Assembly: GCA_002320665.1 (NCBI GenBank)
Contig: DCKO01000090.1
Coordinates: forward strand, 1 to 10,574
Source: Micavibrio sp. UBA1672
Lineage (GTDB): Bacteria; Pseudomonadota; Alphaproteobacteria; Micavibrionales; Micavibrionaceae
DNA: 10,574 nucleotides
Reading direction: 5' to 3'
Shown: positions 1 to 5,767 of the stretch, one piece after another
Numbering within the stretch: position 1 is the stretch's first letter
Layout: each line of letters opens with the position of its first letter
The notes under the pieces: model-generated
Told to the model about the DNA's origin: nothing
Database searches by the model: none
What the model saw: only the letters and a program-made list of their open reading frames with translations
Position numbers and translations under genes: made by a program

Positions 1-53
1 ACATGCGCCCCCTAGAGCAGGATATGCTTGAAATCTACACGCTAAAAGGGTAA
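1..53 (+). CDS. ribD: RibD C-terminal end (partial)
   Basis: The reading frame entering from the left edge (codons in phase with position 3) ends at TAA 51-53 and gives the tail RPLEQDMLEIYTLKG. RibD, the bifunctional deaminase/reductase of riboflavin synthesis, often ends in a short strand of the form G-x-D-L-x-E-x-Y/F. It also usually lies directly upstream of ribE in alphaproteobacterial rib operons. Only about 17 residues are visible, so the assignment rests mainly on position, 10 bp before ribE, and on this weak tail similarity. Confidence 0.55.
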   Translation, partial: MRPLEQDMLEIYTLKG

Positions 54-63
54 GGAAACCCGT

Positions 64-663
64 ATGTTTACAGGATTAGTACAAGATATTGGCGAGATTG
101 CGCTTTACGAGAAAGACAATAGCGATCTTACAATTGGCATAAAAACCAATCTGGATGTCAGTGCCATAGCAATCGGGGCATCAATTTGTTGTTCAGGATG
201 CTGCTTGACAGTTGTAAAAAAAGAAGAAAATACGCTGTTTTTTGAGGTCTCTAACGAGACATTATCCTGCACTATTTTAGGAAGCTGGCAGTTGGGCAGC
301 AAAGTTAATCTCGAAAAATCTCTAGCCGTAGGAGATGAACTTGGTGGGCATTTTGTTTCCGGCCACATTGATGCCGTAACTACCGTTTTAGAGATTACGC
401 CTGATGATGGCTCTCACCGGATTATATTTGAACATCCAAAAGATATGGCGCATTTTATCGCGCCCAAAGGTTCGATTACAATTGATGGCGTATCCTTGAC
501 CGTGAACGAAGTTACAGAAAAAATCTTTAGTGTAAACATTATTTCGCACACTTGGGAACATACAACACTGGGCACACTTGCACCTAAAAGCAAAGTAAAT
601 CTGGAAATTGATATCTTGGCGCGCTATATGGATAGGATTATTCAGAGCAAAGGAGCATCATGA
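64..663 (+). CDS. ribE: Riboflavin synthase, alpha subunit type
   Basis: This enzyme dismutates two molecules of 6,7-dimethyl-8-ribityllumazine to riboflavin and the pyrimidinedione substrate of lumazine synthase; it is a cytosolic trimer. The 199 residues are the normal length and show the expected tandem lumazine-binding repeats. The start MFTGLVQDIG is the family signature. The first repeat carries a CLTVV motif (about residues 47-51) and GGHFVSGHID (about 94-103); the second carries ITIDGVSLTVNEV (about 137-149). An AAGGAAA-like ribosome site precedes the ATG. The stop overlaps the next start (ATGA at 660-663), so translation of the two is likely coupled. The symbol follows E. coli ribE/ribC usage, which varies between organisms. 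Confidence 0.95.
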   Translation: MFTGLVQDIGEIALYEKDNSDLTIGIKTNLDVSAIAIGASICCSGCCLTVVKKEENTLFFEVSNETLSCTILGSWQLGSKVNLEKSLAVGDELGGHFVSGHIDAVTTVLEITPDDGSHRIIFEHPKDMAHFIAPKGSITIDGVSLTVNEVTEKIFSVNIISHTWEHTTLGTLAPKSKVNLEIDILARYMDRIIQSKGAS

Positions 664-1823
664 ATAATTTAAAGCCTGTTTCAAAAGATAAAATCAAGGA
701 TGCGCGCCTCAATGAGGACGACCAGCCAGTGTTATCGGATATAGAAGAGATCATTGCCGATATGCGCAACGGCAAACCTGTGATTATCGTGGATGACGAG
801 GATCGTGAAAATGAAGGCGATTTGGTAATCCCTGCGCAAATGGCGACCCCTGAGAACATCAATTTTATGGCGCGTGAGGGCAGGGGGCTTATCTGTCTGC
901 CTATGGAAGAAACCATGATTGACCGTTTAGGTCTCCAACTCATGGGGCGCGGCAATAATTCCAAGCATAGAACAGCCTTCACAGTGTCCATCGAGGCAAG
1001 AGAAGGTGTAACCACAGGCATTTCTGCTGCGGATCGTGCCCATACAATCCAGACTGCTATCAAAGATGAGGTGCAGCCCAGCGATATTGCAACGCCCGGT
1101 CATGTTTTCCCCCTTATTGCCCGTGAAGGCGGCGTTTTGGTAAGGGCTGGTCATACGGAGGCAGCTGTCGATCTGGCAAAACTAGCTGGTTTTGCCGGCG
1201 CTGGTGTTATTTGCGAGATTATGAATGATGATGGAACAATGGCGCGCCTCACGGATCTTGTACCTTTCGCGCAGAAAAATAATTTGAAAATAGGTACAAT
1301 TGCGGATCTCATCGCCTATCGTCGCCGTACTGAAAACCTAGTCGAGTGCGTATATTCCGAAGAGGCCGTGAACATACCCAATACGGAAGGCTTTACACTT
1401 CATCTCTATAAAACAAAGGTCGAATATGCCGAGCATATAGCTCTGGTCAAAGGTGATATCAGTCAATCTGACGAACCTGTATTAGTTAGAATGCATGCGC
1501 TTGATGTCTTGGGCGATGTTTTGGGTGTAAATTCCTCGGATAGCTTGCAGAAATCTATTCAGGCCATAGATAAAGCGGGTAGGGGGGTTATTGTCCTCTT
1601 ACGCCCACCAAACCCGCTGAGCCTTTCTGAGGGGCTTATAAAAGATGCCGAGAACAAAAAACCTCAAAATAATCTACGGGATTACGGAATTGGCGCGCAA
1701 ATTCTACTGGATTTGGGGGTTGAAAACATGATCTTGTTGACCACAAGCCAACCAAAAAATATTATCGGGCTAGATGGATATGATCTCCACATAGAAGGCT
1801 ATAAAATCATAACAGAGCAATAA
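660..1823 (+). CDS. ribB: DHBP synthase with degenerate GTP cyclohydrolase II-like domain (RibBX type)
   Basis: The N-terminal domain (about residues 25-225) is 3,4-dihydroxy-2-butanone-4-phosphate synthase, which converts ribulose 5-phosphate to the four-carbon substrate of lumazine synthase. It has the acidic loop DDEDRENEGD (45-54) and RAGHTEAAVDL (162-172). The C-terminal domain (about 230-387) aligns with GTP cyclohydrolase II but looks catalytically dead. In the zinc-site region (HSECxxGD...RCDCG in active enzymes) this protein reads HALDVLGD and then NSSDSL (279-296), so all three cysteine ligands are replaced by Asp282, Ser293 and Ser295. The EGRG-type active-site segment is also missing. 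This matches the proteobacterial RibBX variants described as having DHBP synthase activity with an inactive RibA-like tail. A separate ribA elsewhere in the genome is therefore expected. The start overlaps the ribE stop. Confidence 0.92.
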   Translation: MNNLKPVSKDKIKDARLNEDDQPVLSDIEEIIADMRNGKPVIIVDDEDRENEGDLVIPAQMATPENINFMAREGRGLICLPMEETMIDRLGLQLMGRGNNSKHRTAFTVSIEAREGVTTGISAADRAHTIQTAIKDEVQPSDIATPGHVFPLIAREGGVLVRAGHTEAAVDLAKLAGFAGAGVICEIMNDDGTMARLTDLVPFAQKNNLKIGTIADLIAYRRRTENLVECVYSEEAVNIPNTEGFTLHLYKTKVEYAEHIALVKGDISQSDEPVLVRMHALDVLGDVLGVNSSDSLQKSIQAIDKAGRGVIVLLRPPNPLSLSEGLIKDAENKKPQNNLRDYGIGAQILLDLGVENMILLTTSQPKNIIGLDGYDLHIEGYKIITEQ

Positions 1824-1825
1824 GC

Positions 1826-2263
1826 ATGAAACCCAATATAATGATCGTCAGGTCGCCATATTACACTGAAATCACTGAAAACCTTACCCGCGGCGCAGTT
1901 GCATATCTTAAGGACAATAACTGTGATTATGATCTCTATGATGTGCCAGGTGCTTTGGAAATCCCTCTAGCAATCAGACTGGGCTTGTCCAGCGCCTCAA
2001 GCAATTATAATGCCTATATTGCTCTGGGCTGCGTTATCCGGGGCGAAACTTCGCATTATGATATTGTCGCAGGTGAATCTGCCCGAGGATTAATGAATTT
2101 AATGCTGGAACATGATATTGCCATCGGTAATGGAATTTTGACGTGTGATACCAAAGAACAAGCCGAGGTTAGAGCTGATCCCGCTAAAAAAAATAAGGGC
2201 AGGGACGCTGCTGATGCTGCATTATCCCTTTTTAAACTCAAAAGAGAGCTACACGCCATATAA
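1826..2263 (+). CDS. ribH: 6,7-dimethyl-8-ribityllumazine synthase
   Basis: This enzyme condenses 5-amino-6-ribitylamino-uracil with dihydroxybutanone phosphate to make the lumazine that RibE uses. The 145 residues are close to the family's usual length. Visible motifs are PGALEIP (41-47), the phosphate and substrate loop with catalytic His77 in VIRGETSHYDIV (70-81), and NGILTCDTKEQAEVRA (about 103-118), the counterpart of the family's GVLTxxxxEQAxxRA. The gene begins 2 bp after the ribB stop and its TAA overlaps the nusB ATG (TAATG at 2261-2265). This compact spacing is typical of a single rib-nusB transcript. Confidence 0.95.
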   Translation: MKPNIMIVRSPYYTEITENLTRGAVAYLKDNNCDYDLYDVPGALEIPLAIRLGLSSASSNYNAYIALGCVIRGETSHYDIVAGESARGLMNLMLEHDIAIGNGILTCDTKEQAEVRADPAKKNKGRDAADAALSLFKLKRELHAI

Positions 2264-2727
2264 TGACAGAGAAAAGACAAACAAAGATCAATAAAGAAAT
2301 GGCTGCCAGAATTCTGGCTGTGCAGGCATGTTATCAGAATAGCCAGAACCAGAAACCTGTCGATAAAGTTATAGAGGAATACCTGAAGAATAGGGTGGCT
2401 TTGGATATTGGTGACCAAGATGGCATTTTACCCAAACCTGACAAGTCTTTATTTACCAAAATTATGAGAGGACTTGAAGAGGGCAGCCGTACCTCTATTG
2501 AATTGGTTAATGCCAATTTGCAAAAGCCATCAGATAAAGACGATATGGAGCCCCTATTATATGCTATTCTGGTTTGCGGCACCTCGGAACTCCTTCATAA
2601 CCAAGGAACAGACCAGCCTCTAGTTATTAATGATTATGTAAACGCAACGTATTGCTTCTATGAAAAACCTCAGGCCTCATTAGTGAATGCTGTGCTGGAT
2701 AAAGTTGCCAAAGCACTTAAAGAATAA
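2263..2727 (+). CDS. nusB: Transcription antitermination factor NusB
   Basis: NusB is an all-helical RNA-binding protein that with NusE (S10) binds boxA in rRNA leaders and supports antitermination. The 154-residue protein is the right size and has the family pattern. Near the N-terminus is AARILAVQACYQ (about 14-25). In the C-terminal half are a helix around PLLYAILVCGTSEL (about 96-109), VINDYVNATYCF (about 122-133) and LVNAVLDKVAKAL (about 140-152), matching the conserved INEYVELA...FVNGVLDKIA. Several conserved positions are substituted, so it is somewhat divergent, but its place after ribH is the classic one. No convincing terminator is seen downstream. Confidence 0.88.
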   Translation: MTEKRQTKINKEMAARILAVQACYQNSQNQKPVDKVIEEYLKNRVALDIGDQDGILPKPDKSLFTKIMRGLEEGSRTSIELVNANLQKPSDKDDMEPLLYAILVCGTSELLHNQGTDQPLVINDYVNATYCFYEKPQASLVNAVLDKVAKALKE

Positions 2728-2769
2728 CGTATCACAATCATTCGCTGTAAACGCATTCTTAAAGTTTAT

Positions 2770-2798
2770 TTGTTATCGTATTTATCGGTATAAATAAT
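2770..2798 (+). promoter_or_regulatory. Possible sigma70-type promoter for the FliL-like gene
   Basis: TTGTTA at 2770-2775 and AATAAT at 2793-2798 are separated by 17 bp, about 15 bp before the ATG at 2814. The 2728-2813 spacer is AT-rich, so chance matches are likely. If it is correct, the FliL-like gene is transcribed separately from the rib-nusB operon. Confidence 0.35.
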
Positions 2799-2813
2799 TG
2801 CTGAGATTTAAAA

Positions 2814-3221
2814 ATGCGTGCCTTATTAACTTTTCTGACCGTAGTCAGTTTTTTCTTTATGAGTGTACCTGCACAAGCTGCTGATAAGAAAGAATCTTCA
2901 GGAGCCGAGTTTGTTAAGCTTGATCCATTAATCTTGCCGATCATTGATACAAACGGTGTTCAGCAAATCGTTAGTCTCGTTGTTGCTATTGAAGTATCTG
3001 GTGTAAATAATGCCGAAAAAGTTAAGACCATGTCACCAAAGCTTACGGATGCCTATATACAAGATATGTATGGTGTTTTGAACGAGCAAGTTGCACTTAA
3101 AGGCGGCGTTATACAAGTCTCTGTTATCAAAGAGCGCCTCATGCATGTTACAGAAGACATTATGGGTGAAGATATTGTCAGTGACGTCTTGCTACAAGTT
3201 GTTCAACAACGGCCTATATAA
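2814..3221 (+). CDS. Secreted FliL-like protein
   Basis: The first 22 or so residues form a cleavable signal peptide: MRALL start, hydrophobic core TFLTVVSFFF, and AQA cleavage site near residues 20-22. The mature part resembles the FliL family core. It has the entry strand EFVKLDPLILPIID (about 33-46), a long hydrophobic strand QQIVSLVVAIEV (about 50-61), a helical middle, and an amphipathic end with VIKERLMHVTEDI. FliL itself is a membrane-anchored periplasmic protein of the flagellar basal body that associates with the stator. This one appears to be released to the periplasm and has no flagellar neighbours, so a flagellar role is not shown. The relation is judged from pattern only and could instead be a general SPFH/FliL-like fold. 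Confidence 0.6.
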   Translation: MRALLTFLTVVSFFFMSVPAQAADKKESSGAEFVKLDPLILPIIDTNGVQQIVSLVVAIEVSGVNNAEKVKTMSPKLTDAYIQDMYGVLNEQVALKGGVIQVSVIKERLMHVTEDIMGEDIVSDVLLQVVQQRPI

Positions 3222-3273
3222 AAATTCCAAAACATTCTGCTCTCAAGACAAACACTAATAATTATTGGTTTTC

Positions 3274-3301
3274 TTGTATCGAAAATGATATCATCTAAAA
3301 T
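3274..3301 (+). promoter_or_regulatory. Possible promoter for the polytopic membrane protein gene
   Basis: TTGTAT (3274-3279) and TAAAAT (3296-3301) are 16 bp apart and lie about 30 bp before the ATG at 3331. A small AT-only near-palindrome with core AATAATTATT lies just upstream, around 3256-3265. The region is very AT-rich, so confidence is limited. Confidence 0.35.
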
Positions 3302-3330
3302 AAGAAAAATACATTTATAGTCGGGTAAAA

Positions 3331-4449
3331 ATGGTATCAGAAGCAGCTACTACCAAAGAAAGTTTTAAAGAAGAAGAGGGGCATTTTATTGTTTCTCCAC
3401 TCTTTGATTTTGCGATGGTGGGTGGGCTGAGCGTTGTTATTTTTTTACTTGTTTTTTTACCAATATGGTCTGATGCAACGAAAGATAACATCGGATATTT
3501 TGCTTTTATCGCAACGTTTTTCCTGACATATCCGCATTTTACACATAGTTATCAGCTCTTATATAATAACTACATACATAACCTGACTGATAAAAAATCA
3601 TCAATTGTTACACGTATCCGTTATTTGATCGCAGGCATAGTTGCACCATTATTATTGATAGCCGCCTTAATTTACAGCGCTGTACAGCCAACTCGCGAAG
3701 AACTCTCTACACTGGTTAACGTAATGTTGTTTCTAACAGGATGGCACTATGTAAAACAGGGCTATGGTGTCATGATTGTTTTATCGGTAAGGGAAAAAGT
3801 CTTTTTTAATAATCTTGAGAAAAAAGTTTTACTGATTAACGCATATATTGTCTGGTTGTTTGCCTGGATATACTTTAATTGGAGCAATCGTGGCGATAAT
3901 TTTTATGGAATTCCATACAAAAACTTTGAAATATCAGATAATTTTATGATGATCGCTAAAATAATAATGGTTGTCTGGTCAATGGGCGTGGTGCTTTTTT
4001 GTGTTAAACGTGCGGATCATCACAAAAAGCTCTCTTATAACGGTTTGGTAGCTTATATTGGCCCAGTCTATATTTGGGTGCTTCTTTTTCCTTTCTATCC
4101 AATATTATACCTCTTGGCACCGCTTTTTCATTCTATGCAATATAACTTCATGGTTCTAAAGCTGACCTATGAGAAGCAAAAAACAAAAATGAATGAATAT
4201 TCTAATGATAGGAATATTATCGTTTGGAAGAAAATGTTGCCGTTTATTGCAATTAGTCTTACTGGTGTAACATTGCTTGGTTACTTTTTTCCCTTATGGC
4301 TTGATAGTTTTGTAACATATAACAAAGCAGAGTTTGGTCCGTATTTGTTTTTATTTTCATTTATGATCTTTGTTAACATCCATCATTATTTTATAGATTT
4401 TGCCATTTGGAGACGTGAGAACTCCGAAATGTCTTATTTGTTTAAATAG
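3331..4449 (+). CDS. Polytopic membrane protein with conserved-looking histidine motifs, function unknown
   Basis: I do not recognise a named family. The 372-residue protein has a short charged N-terminus (about 1-20) and roughly eight hydrophobic segments, near 26-45, 54-70, 96-117, 127-150, 168-184, 205-224, 237-265 and 303-322, plus a last one near 335-358. Histidine and aromatic motifs recur at the membrane edges: PHFTHSY (68-74), GWHYVKQGYG (137-146), HSMQY (267-271) and HHYFIDFAIWR (351-361). Such spacing is compatible with a metal- or haem-binding integral membrane enzyme, but that is inference. It is more AT-rich than the rib genes. It ends 35 bp before the putative attachment site and is probably the last chromosomal gene on this side. 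Confidence 0.75.
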   Translation: MVSEAATTKESFKEEEGHFIVSPLFDFAMVGGLSVVIFLLVFLPIWSDATKDNIGYFAFIATFFLTYPHFTHSYQLLYNNYIHNLTDKKSSIVTRIRYLIAGIVAPLLLIAALIYSAVQPTREELSTLVNVMLFLTGWHYVKQGYGVMIVLSVREKVFFNNLEKKVLLINAYIVWLFAWIYFNWSNRGDNFYGIPYKNFEISDNFMMIAKIIMVVWSMGVVLFCVKRADHHKKLSYNGLVAYIGPVYIWVLLFPFYPILYLLAPLFHSMQYNFMVLKLTYEKQKTKMNEYSNDRNIIVWKKMLPFIAISLTGVTLLGYFFPLWLDSFVTYNKAEFGPYLFLFSFMIFVNIHHYFIDFAIWRRENSEMSYLFK

Positions 4450-4466
4450 ATAGAAACACTACTACC

Positions 4467-4853
4467 TTAAAAATAATACGCAGAAGTTTCCATAATATAC
4501 AGTATCTTCGCTTGTTCTTTACACTTTTCGGCGGCTAGGGCAGGGCTGGAAAGCGCGGAAACCATAGCGATAAGCAGGCAGGCCGTAGTGAGTTTTTGTA
4601 AAATGCTCGCGAACGCTTTTTGAGCTGGGCCGGAGTTTCTCCAGATTGCCAACTCTAAAAGGGCGGTTTCCTCATCAATGCCTGCAAGCCTAGCAATTTT
4701 TATCATAGTGTCATCATTGGGAAGAGTTCCGTTGTTATATGCTGTTGTTATATTTGGAGATAGGCCTAGGCTGCGACAAAATTCACGCTTTGACCTGAAA
4801 TTGTTGCGTATAATAGCCACTTTTATATAGTCTTCTAGGGTGCGGTTAATCAT
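4467..4853 (-). CDS. Phage repressor-like HTH protein with C-terminal membrane segment
   Basis: The N-terminal half is a Cro/C1-type helix-turn-helix: FRSKREFCRSLGLSP (19-33) followed by ITTAYNNGTLPNDDTMIKIARLAGID (35-60). The next part, EETALLELAIWRNSGPAQKAF, resembles the DUF3693-type small regulators of filamentous phages and related prophages, which share the pattern of an Ala-rich helix followed by A-W-x-R/N-S-P/G. Residues 88-108 are a hydrophobic segment ending in SSPALAAE, so the protein may be membrane-tethered. It is the only leftward gene of the element and faces the early operon across the regulatory region, as expected for a lysogeny repressor. An AAGGAG ribosome site precedes the ATG and overlaps the proximal repeat. 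The final codons run through the dif-like site, so the C-terminus could change on excision. Confidence 0.75.
   Translation of the reverse strand: MINRTLEDYIKVAIIRNNFRSKREFCRSLGLSPNITTAYNNGTLPNDDTMIKIARLAGIDEETALLELAIWRNSGPAQKAFASILQKLTTACLLIAMVSALSSPALAAEKCKEQAKILYIMETSAYYF
4485..4512 (-). other. dif-like/attL: dif-like site, probable left attachment site
   Basis: Read on the minus strand, this 28-bp site has an 11-6-11 layout. The XerC-side arm AGCGAAGATAC is degenerate, the centre is TGTATA, and the XerD-side arm is TTATGGAAACT. Against E. coli dif as I remember it, 19 of 28 positions agree, including the whole central hexamer and the next five bases. It lies in the gap after the last chromosomal gene and inside the last codons of the repressor gene. 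Elements that integrate through host XerC/XerD create such sites at both ends. Finding only one copy here fits a prophage cut off by the window edge. Confidence 0.5.
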
Positions 4854-4862
4854 TTTTTTTTC

Positions 4863-4902
4863 TCCTTATAGCAAAATTCCCTTATAGCAAATTCCCTTAT
4901 AG
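4863..4902. promoter_or_regulatory. Three direct repeats, probable repressor operators
   Basis: The heptamer CTTATAG occurs at 4865-4871, 4881-4887 and 4896-4902, at steps of 16 and 15 bp, within a longer unit of the form CCCTTATAGCAAATT. The first copy covers the ribosome site of the repressor gene and the third covers its likely -10 box. The same unit recurs twice at 8912-8937 ahead of the structural genes. This placement at two transcription control points fits binding sites of the neighbouring HTH protein, with autoregulation. The alternative, initiator-binding iterons, is less favoured because the copies sit on start regions. Confidence 0.65.
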
Positions 4903-4925
4903 TGATTCCATGTAGATAATAGCAA
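4896..4925 (-). promoter_or_regulatory. Probable promoter of the repressor gene
   Basis: On the minus strand, TTGCTA (4925-4920) and TATAAG (4901-4896) are 18 bp apart. The -10 box is part of the third operator repeat, so a protein bound there would block transcription of the repressor gene itself. Start of transcription would be near 4889, about 35 nt before the ATG. Confidence 0.45.
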
Positions 4926-4944
4926 GAAAAATGATACATGCCAT

Positions 4945-4973
4945 TTGACAATATATTTTTTATATGAAATGAT
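4945..4973 (+). promoter_or_regulatory. Probable rightward early promoter
   Basis: A perfect TTGACA at 4945-4950 is followed after 17 bp by AATGAT (4968-4973). It points into the hairpin-rich leader and the replication genes. It lies 43 bp from the nearest operator repeat, in divergent orientation to the repressor promoter, as in a classic immunity region. Confidence 0.5.
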
Positions 4974-5175
4974 TTTTCCTATCGGAGCGGGGTTGGTCTC
5001 CCAAACCGATGGATGGAACAGAAAAGGAGGGGTTACGATTGATTAGAACCCTCTCAAGCGTAGGACAGCCCCTCTTTTTTTCCTGTTTTTTCCCAAAAAA
5101 CAGACCCCGCCGCAGGCGGAACACCACGCGAGACACCAGTACGGGTGTTTCCACCTTCACACCGAGGTAAAACAA
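4974..5175. other. Hairpin-rich non-coding leader, possible origin region
   Basis: Together with the operator region, this is the only gene-free stretch over 300 bp (4854-5175). It holds a run of inverted repeats. ATC at 4981-4983 with GGTTGG at 4991-4996 pairs with CCAAACCGAT at 5001-5010. GAGGGG at 5027-5032 can pair with CCCCTC at 5069-5074, or alternatively GAGGGGTT with AACCCTC at 5047-5053. CTGTTTTTT at 5083-5091 pairs perfectly with AAAAAACAG at 5095-5103. CCGCC at 5107-5111 pairs with GGCGG at 5115-5119, and ACACC at 5133-5137 with GGTGT at 5144-5148. No supported ORF of phage type is seen. Such runs are typical of replication origins and packaging signals of small rolling-circle phages, or of attenuator leaders. 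Confidence 0.5.
5026..5081 (+). terminator. Attenuator-like hairpin with alternative pairing
   Basis: GAGGGG (5027-5032) can pair with CCCCTC (5069-5074), directly followed by seven T (5075-5081), like an intrinsic terminator. The same left arm can instead pair with AACCCTC (5047-5053), which would prevent that structure. The two exclusive folds lie between the early promoter and the first early gene. Whether they act in RNA is an inference. Confidence 0.35.
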
Positions 5176-5358
5176 ATGGCTTATAGAAACGTGCCGCCCA
5201 TAATCGCAAAACTCGCCGCAGAATGCGCCAAGCATGGCGAGGGCAAGGATATAATTAAACACTATGCGAGATATGGGCGCGTTCCTGATGAGTTCAGGGA
5301 ACGCTTTTATGAGATTGGCTTCGATCAGGCCAAAGCAGCCTTAACAGTTTCGGTGTGA
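5176..5358 (+). CDS. 60-aa phage protein, function unknown
   Basis: I do not recognise a family. The 60-residue product is predicted helical and slightly basic, with amphipathic stretches IIAKLAAECAKHGEGKDIIKHYARYG and EFRERFYEIGFDQAKAAL. A GAGG ribosome site (5164-5167) lies 8 bp before the ATG. It is the first gene after the early promoter. It is bracketed by an inverted repeat (CCACC-TTCACACCG at 5151-5164 and its complement at 5351-5366) and closed by a strong terminator. One operator-like heptamer CTTATAG falls on its second and third codons (5180-5186). A small helical regulator of replication or of host functions is possible but unproven. Confidence 0.65.
   Translation: MAYRNVPPIIAKLAAECAKHGEGKDIIKHYARYGRVPDEFRERFYEIGFDQAKAALTVSV
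5279..5304 (+). repeat. Hairpin inside the 60-aa gene
   Basis: GCGTTCC (5279-5285) pairs with GGAACGC (5298-5304), with further partial pairing of TGA and TCA inside, and TTTT follows. The 7-bp GC-rich stem lies within coding sequence. It might be an origin element or a pause/terminator signal. Confidence 0.45.
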
Positions 5359-5364
5359 AACGGT

Positions 5365-5397
5365 GGCCCTGCGTATTGTGCGCAGGGTCATTTTTTT
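5365..5397 (+). terminator. Intrinsic terminator after the 60-aa gene
   Basis: CCCTGCG (5367-5373) and CGCAGGG (5381-5387) form a perfect 7-bp stem with a 7-nt loop, extendable by a G-T and a G-C pair. Seven T follow at 5391-5397. It separates the 60-aa gene from the next gene and should reduce read-through into the replication genes, or be bypassed on demand. Confidence 0.75.
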
Positions 5398-5422
5398 ACT
5401 CTAACCTAAAAGGAAGAAACCA

Positions 5423-5767
5423 ATGAGACTAGGTAAACTTACAAAAGAGCAATACGACAATGGAAACGTGATTATTCACGGTAACATTAGCACTTACGAA
5501 TATAATCTGAGCATAACCTTGCAAGAAAACAAGGACAGGAAAAACGAGAATAGCCCCTCGCATCTGATTTATGCGCGAGGGAAGCAGGGCAATCAATTTC
5601 ACGCCGGATCGGCGTGGCAGGGTGTGACCAAGGAAGAGAAGCCTATGTTTACGCTCGCCATCCACATTCCGGCCCTGCACGAAGAAGAAGTGCGCTATAT
5701 GGCGTGGGGCGAGGGCGATGGTCATTTTACGATTACCGAAAGCAAGCCCCAACAGGAGGCGGCATAA
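5423..5767 (+). CDS. DUF736-like protein
   Basis: The 114-residue product starts MRLGKLTKEQYDNG and runs through beta-rich segments. It resembles DUF736, a family of small proteins common on alphaproteobacterial plasmids and integrated elements. The matching parts are an N-terminal strand pair (IIHGNISTYEYNLSITLQ, about 17-34), a middle of the form SPSHLIYARGKQGNQFHAGSAWQG (about 44-67), and a closing KPMFTLAIHIPAL followed by EVRYMAWGEGDGHFTI (about 73-105). The role of DUF736 is unknown; nucleic-acid binding has been guessed. An AGGAAG ribosome site lies 7 bp before the ATG. The stop overlaps the next start (TAATG at 5765-5769). The family link is by eye and only moderately secure. Confidence 0.65.
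   Translation: MRLGKLTKEQYDNGNVIIHGNISTYEYNLSITLQENKDRKNENSPSHLIYARGKQGNQFHAGSAWQGVTKEEKPMFTLAIHIPALHEEEVRYMAWGEGDGHFTITESKPQQEAA

Noticed and set aside
105..368. Minus-strand reading frames over the rib genes and similar long antisense frames elsewhere (for example 638-1063, 7611-8018, 9700-9990)
   Set aside because: They lie opposite well-supported genes, lack ribosome sites and encode no recognisable protein.
660..700. FMN riboswitch controlling ribB
   Set aside because: The genes overlap by start-stop, leaving no room for an aptamer, and no conserved FMN-aptamer pattern is seen between any of the rib genes.
4450..4520. tRNA gene as attachment site
   Set aside because: No cloverleaf or tRNA 3' end is visible at the junction; the dif-like site is the better explanation.
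4863..4902. CRISPR-like short repeats
   Set aside because: Only three copies with 5-6 bp fillers that are themselves alike; no spacers and no cas genes. Operators fit better.
4960..5262. 100-aa minus-strand frame over the hairpin region
   Set aside because: It consists of sequence complementary to inverted repeats and to the 60-aa gene, without a ribosome site or plausible protein character.
5614..5766. Upstream extension of the 48-aa gene to an ATG at 5614
   Set aside because: It would overlap most of the DUF736-like gene, while a strong AGGAGG sits 7 bp before the ATG at 5767.
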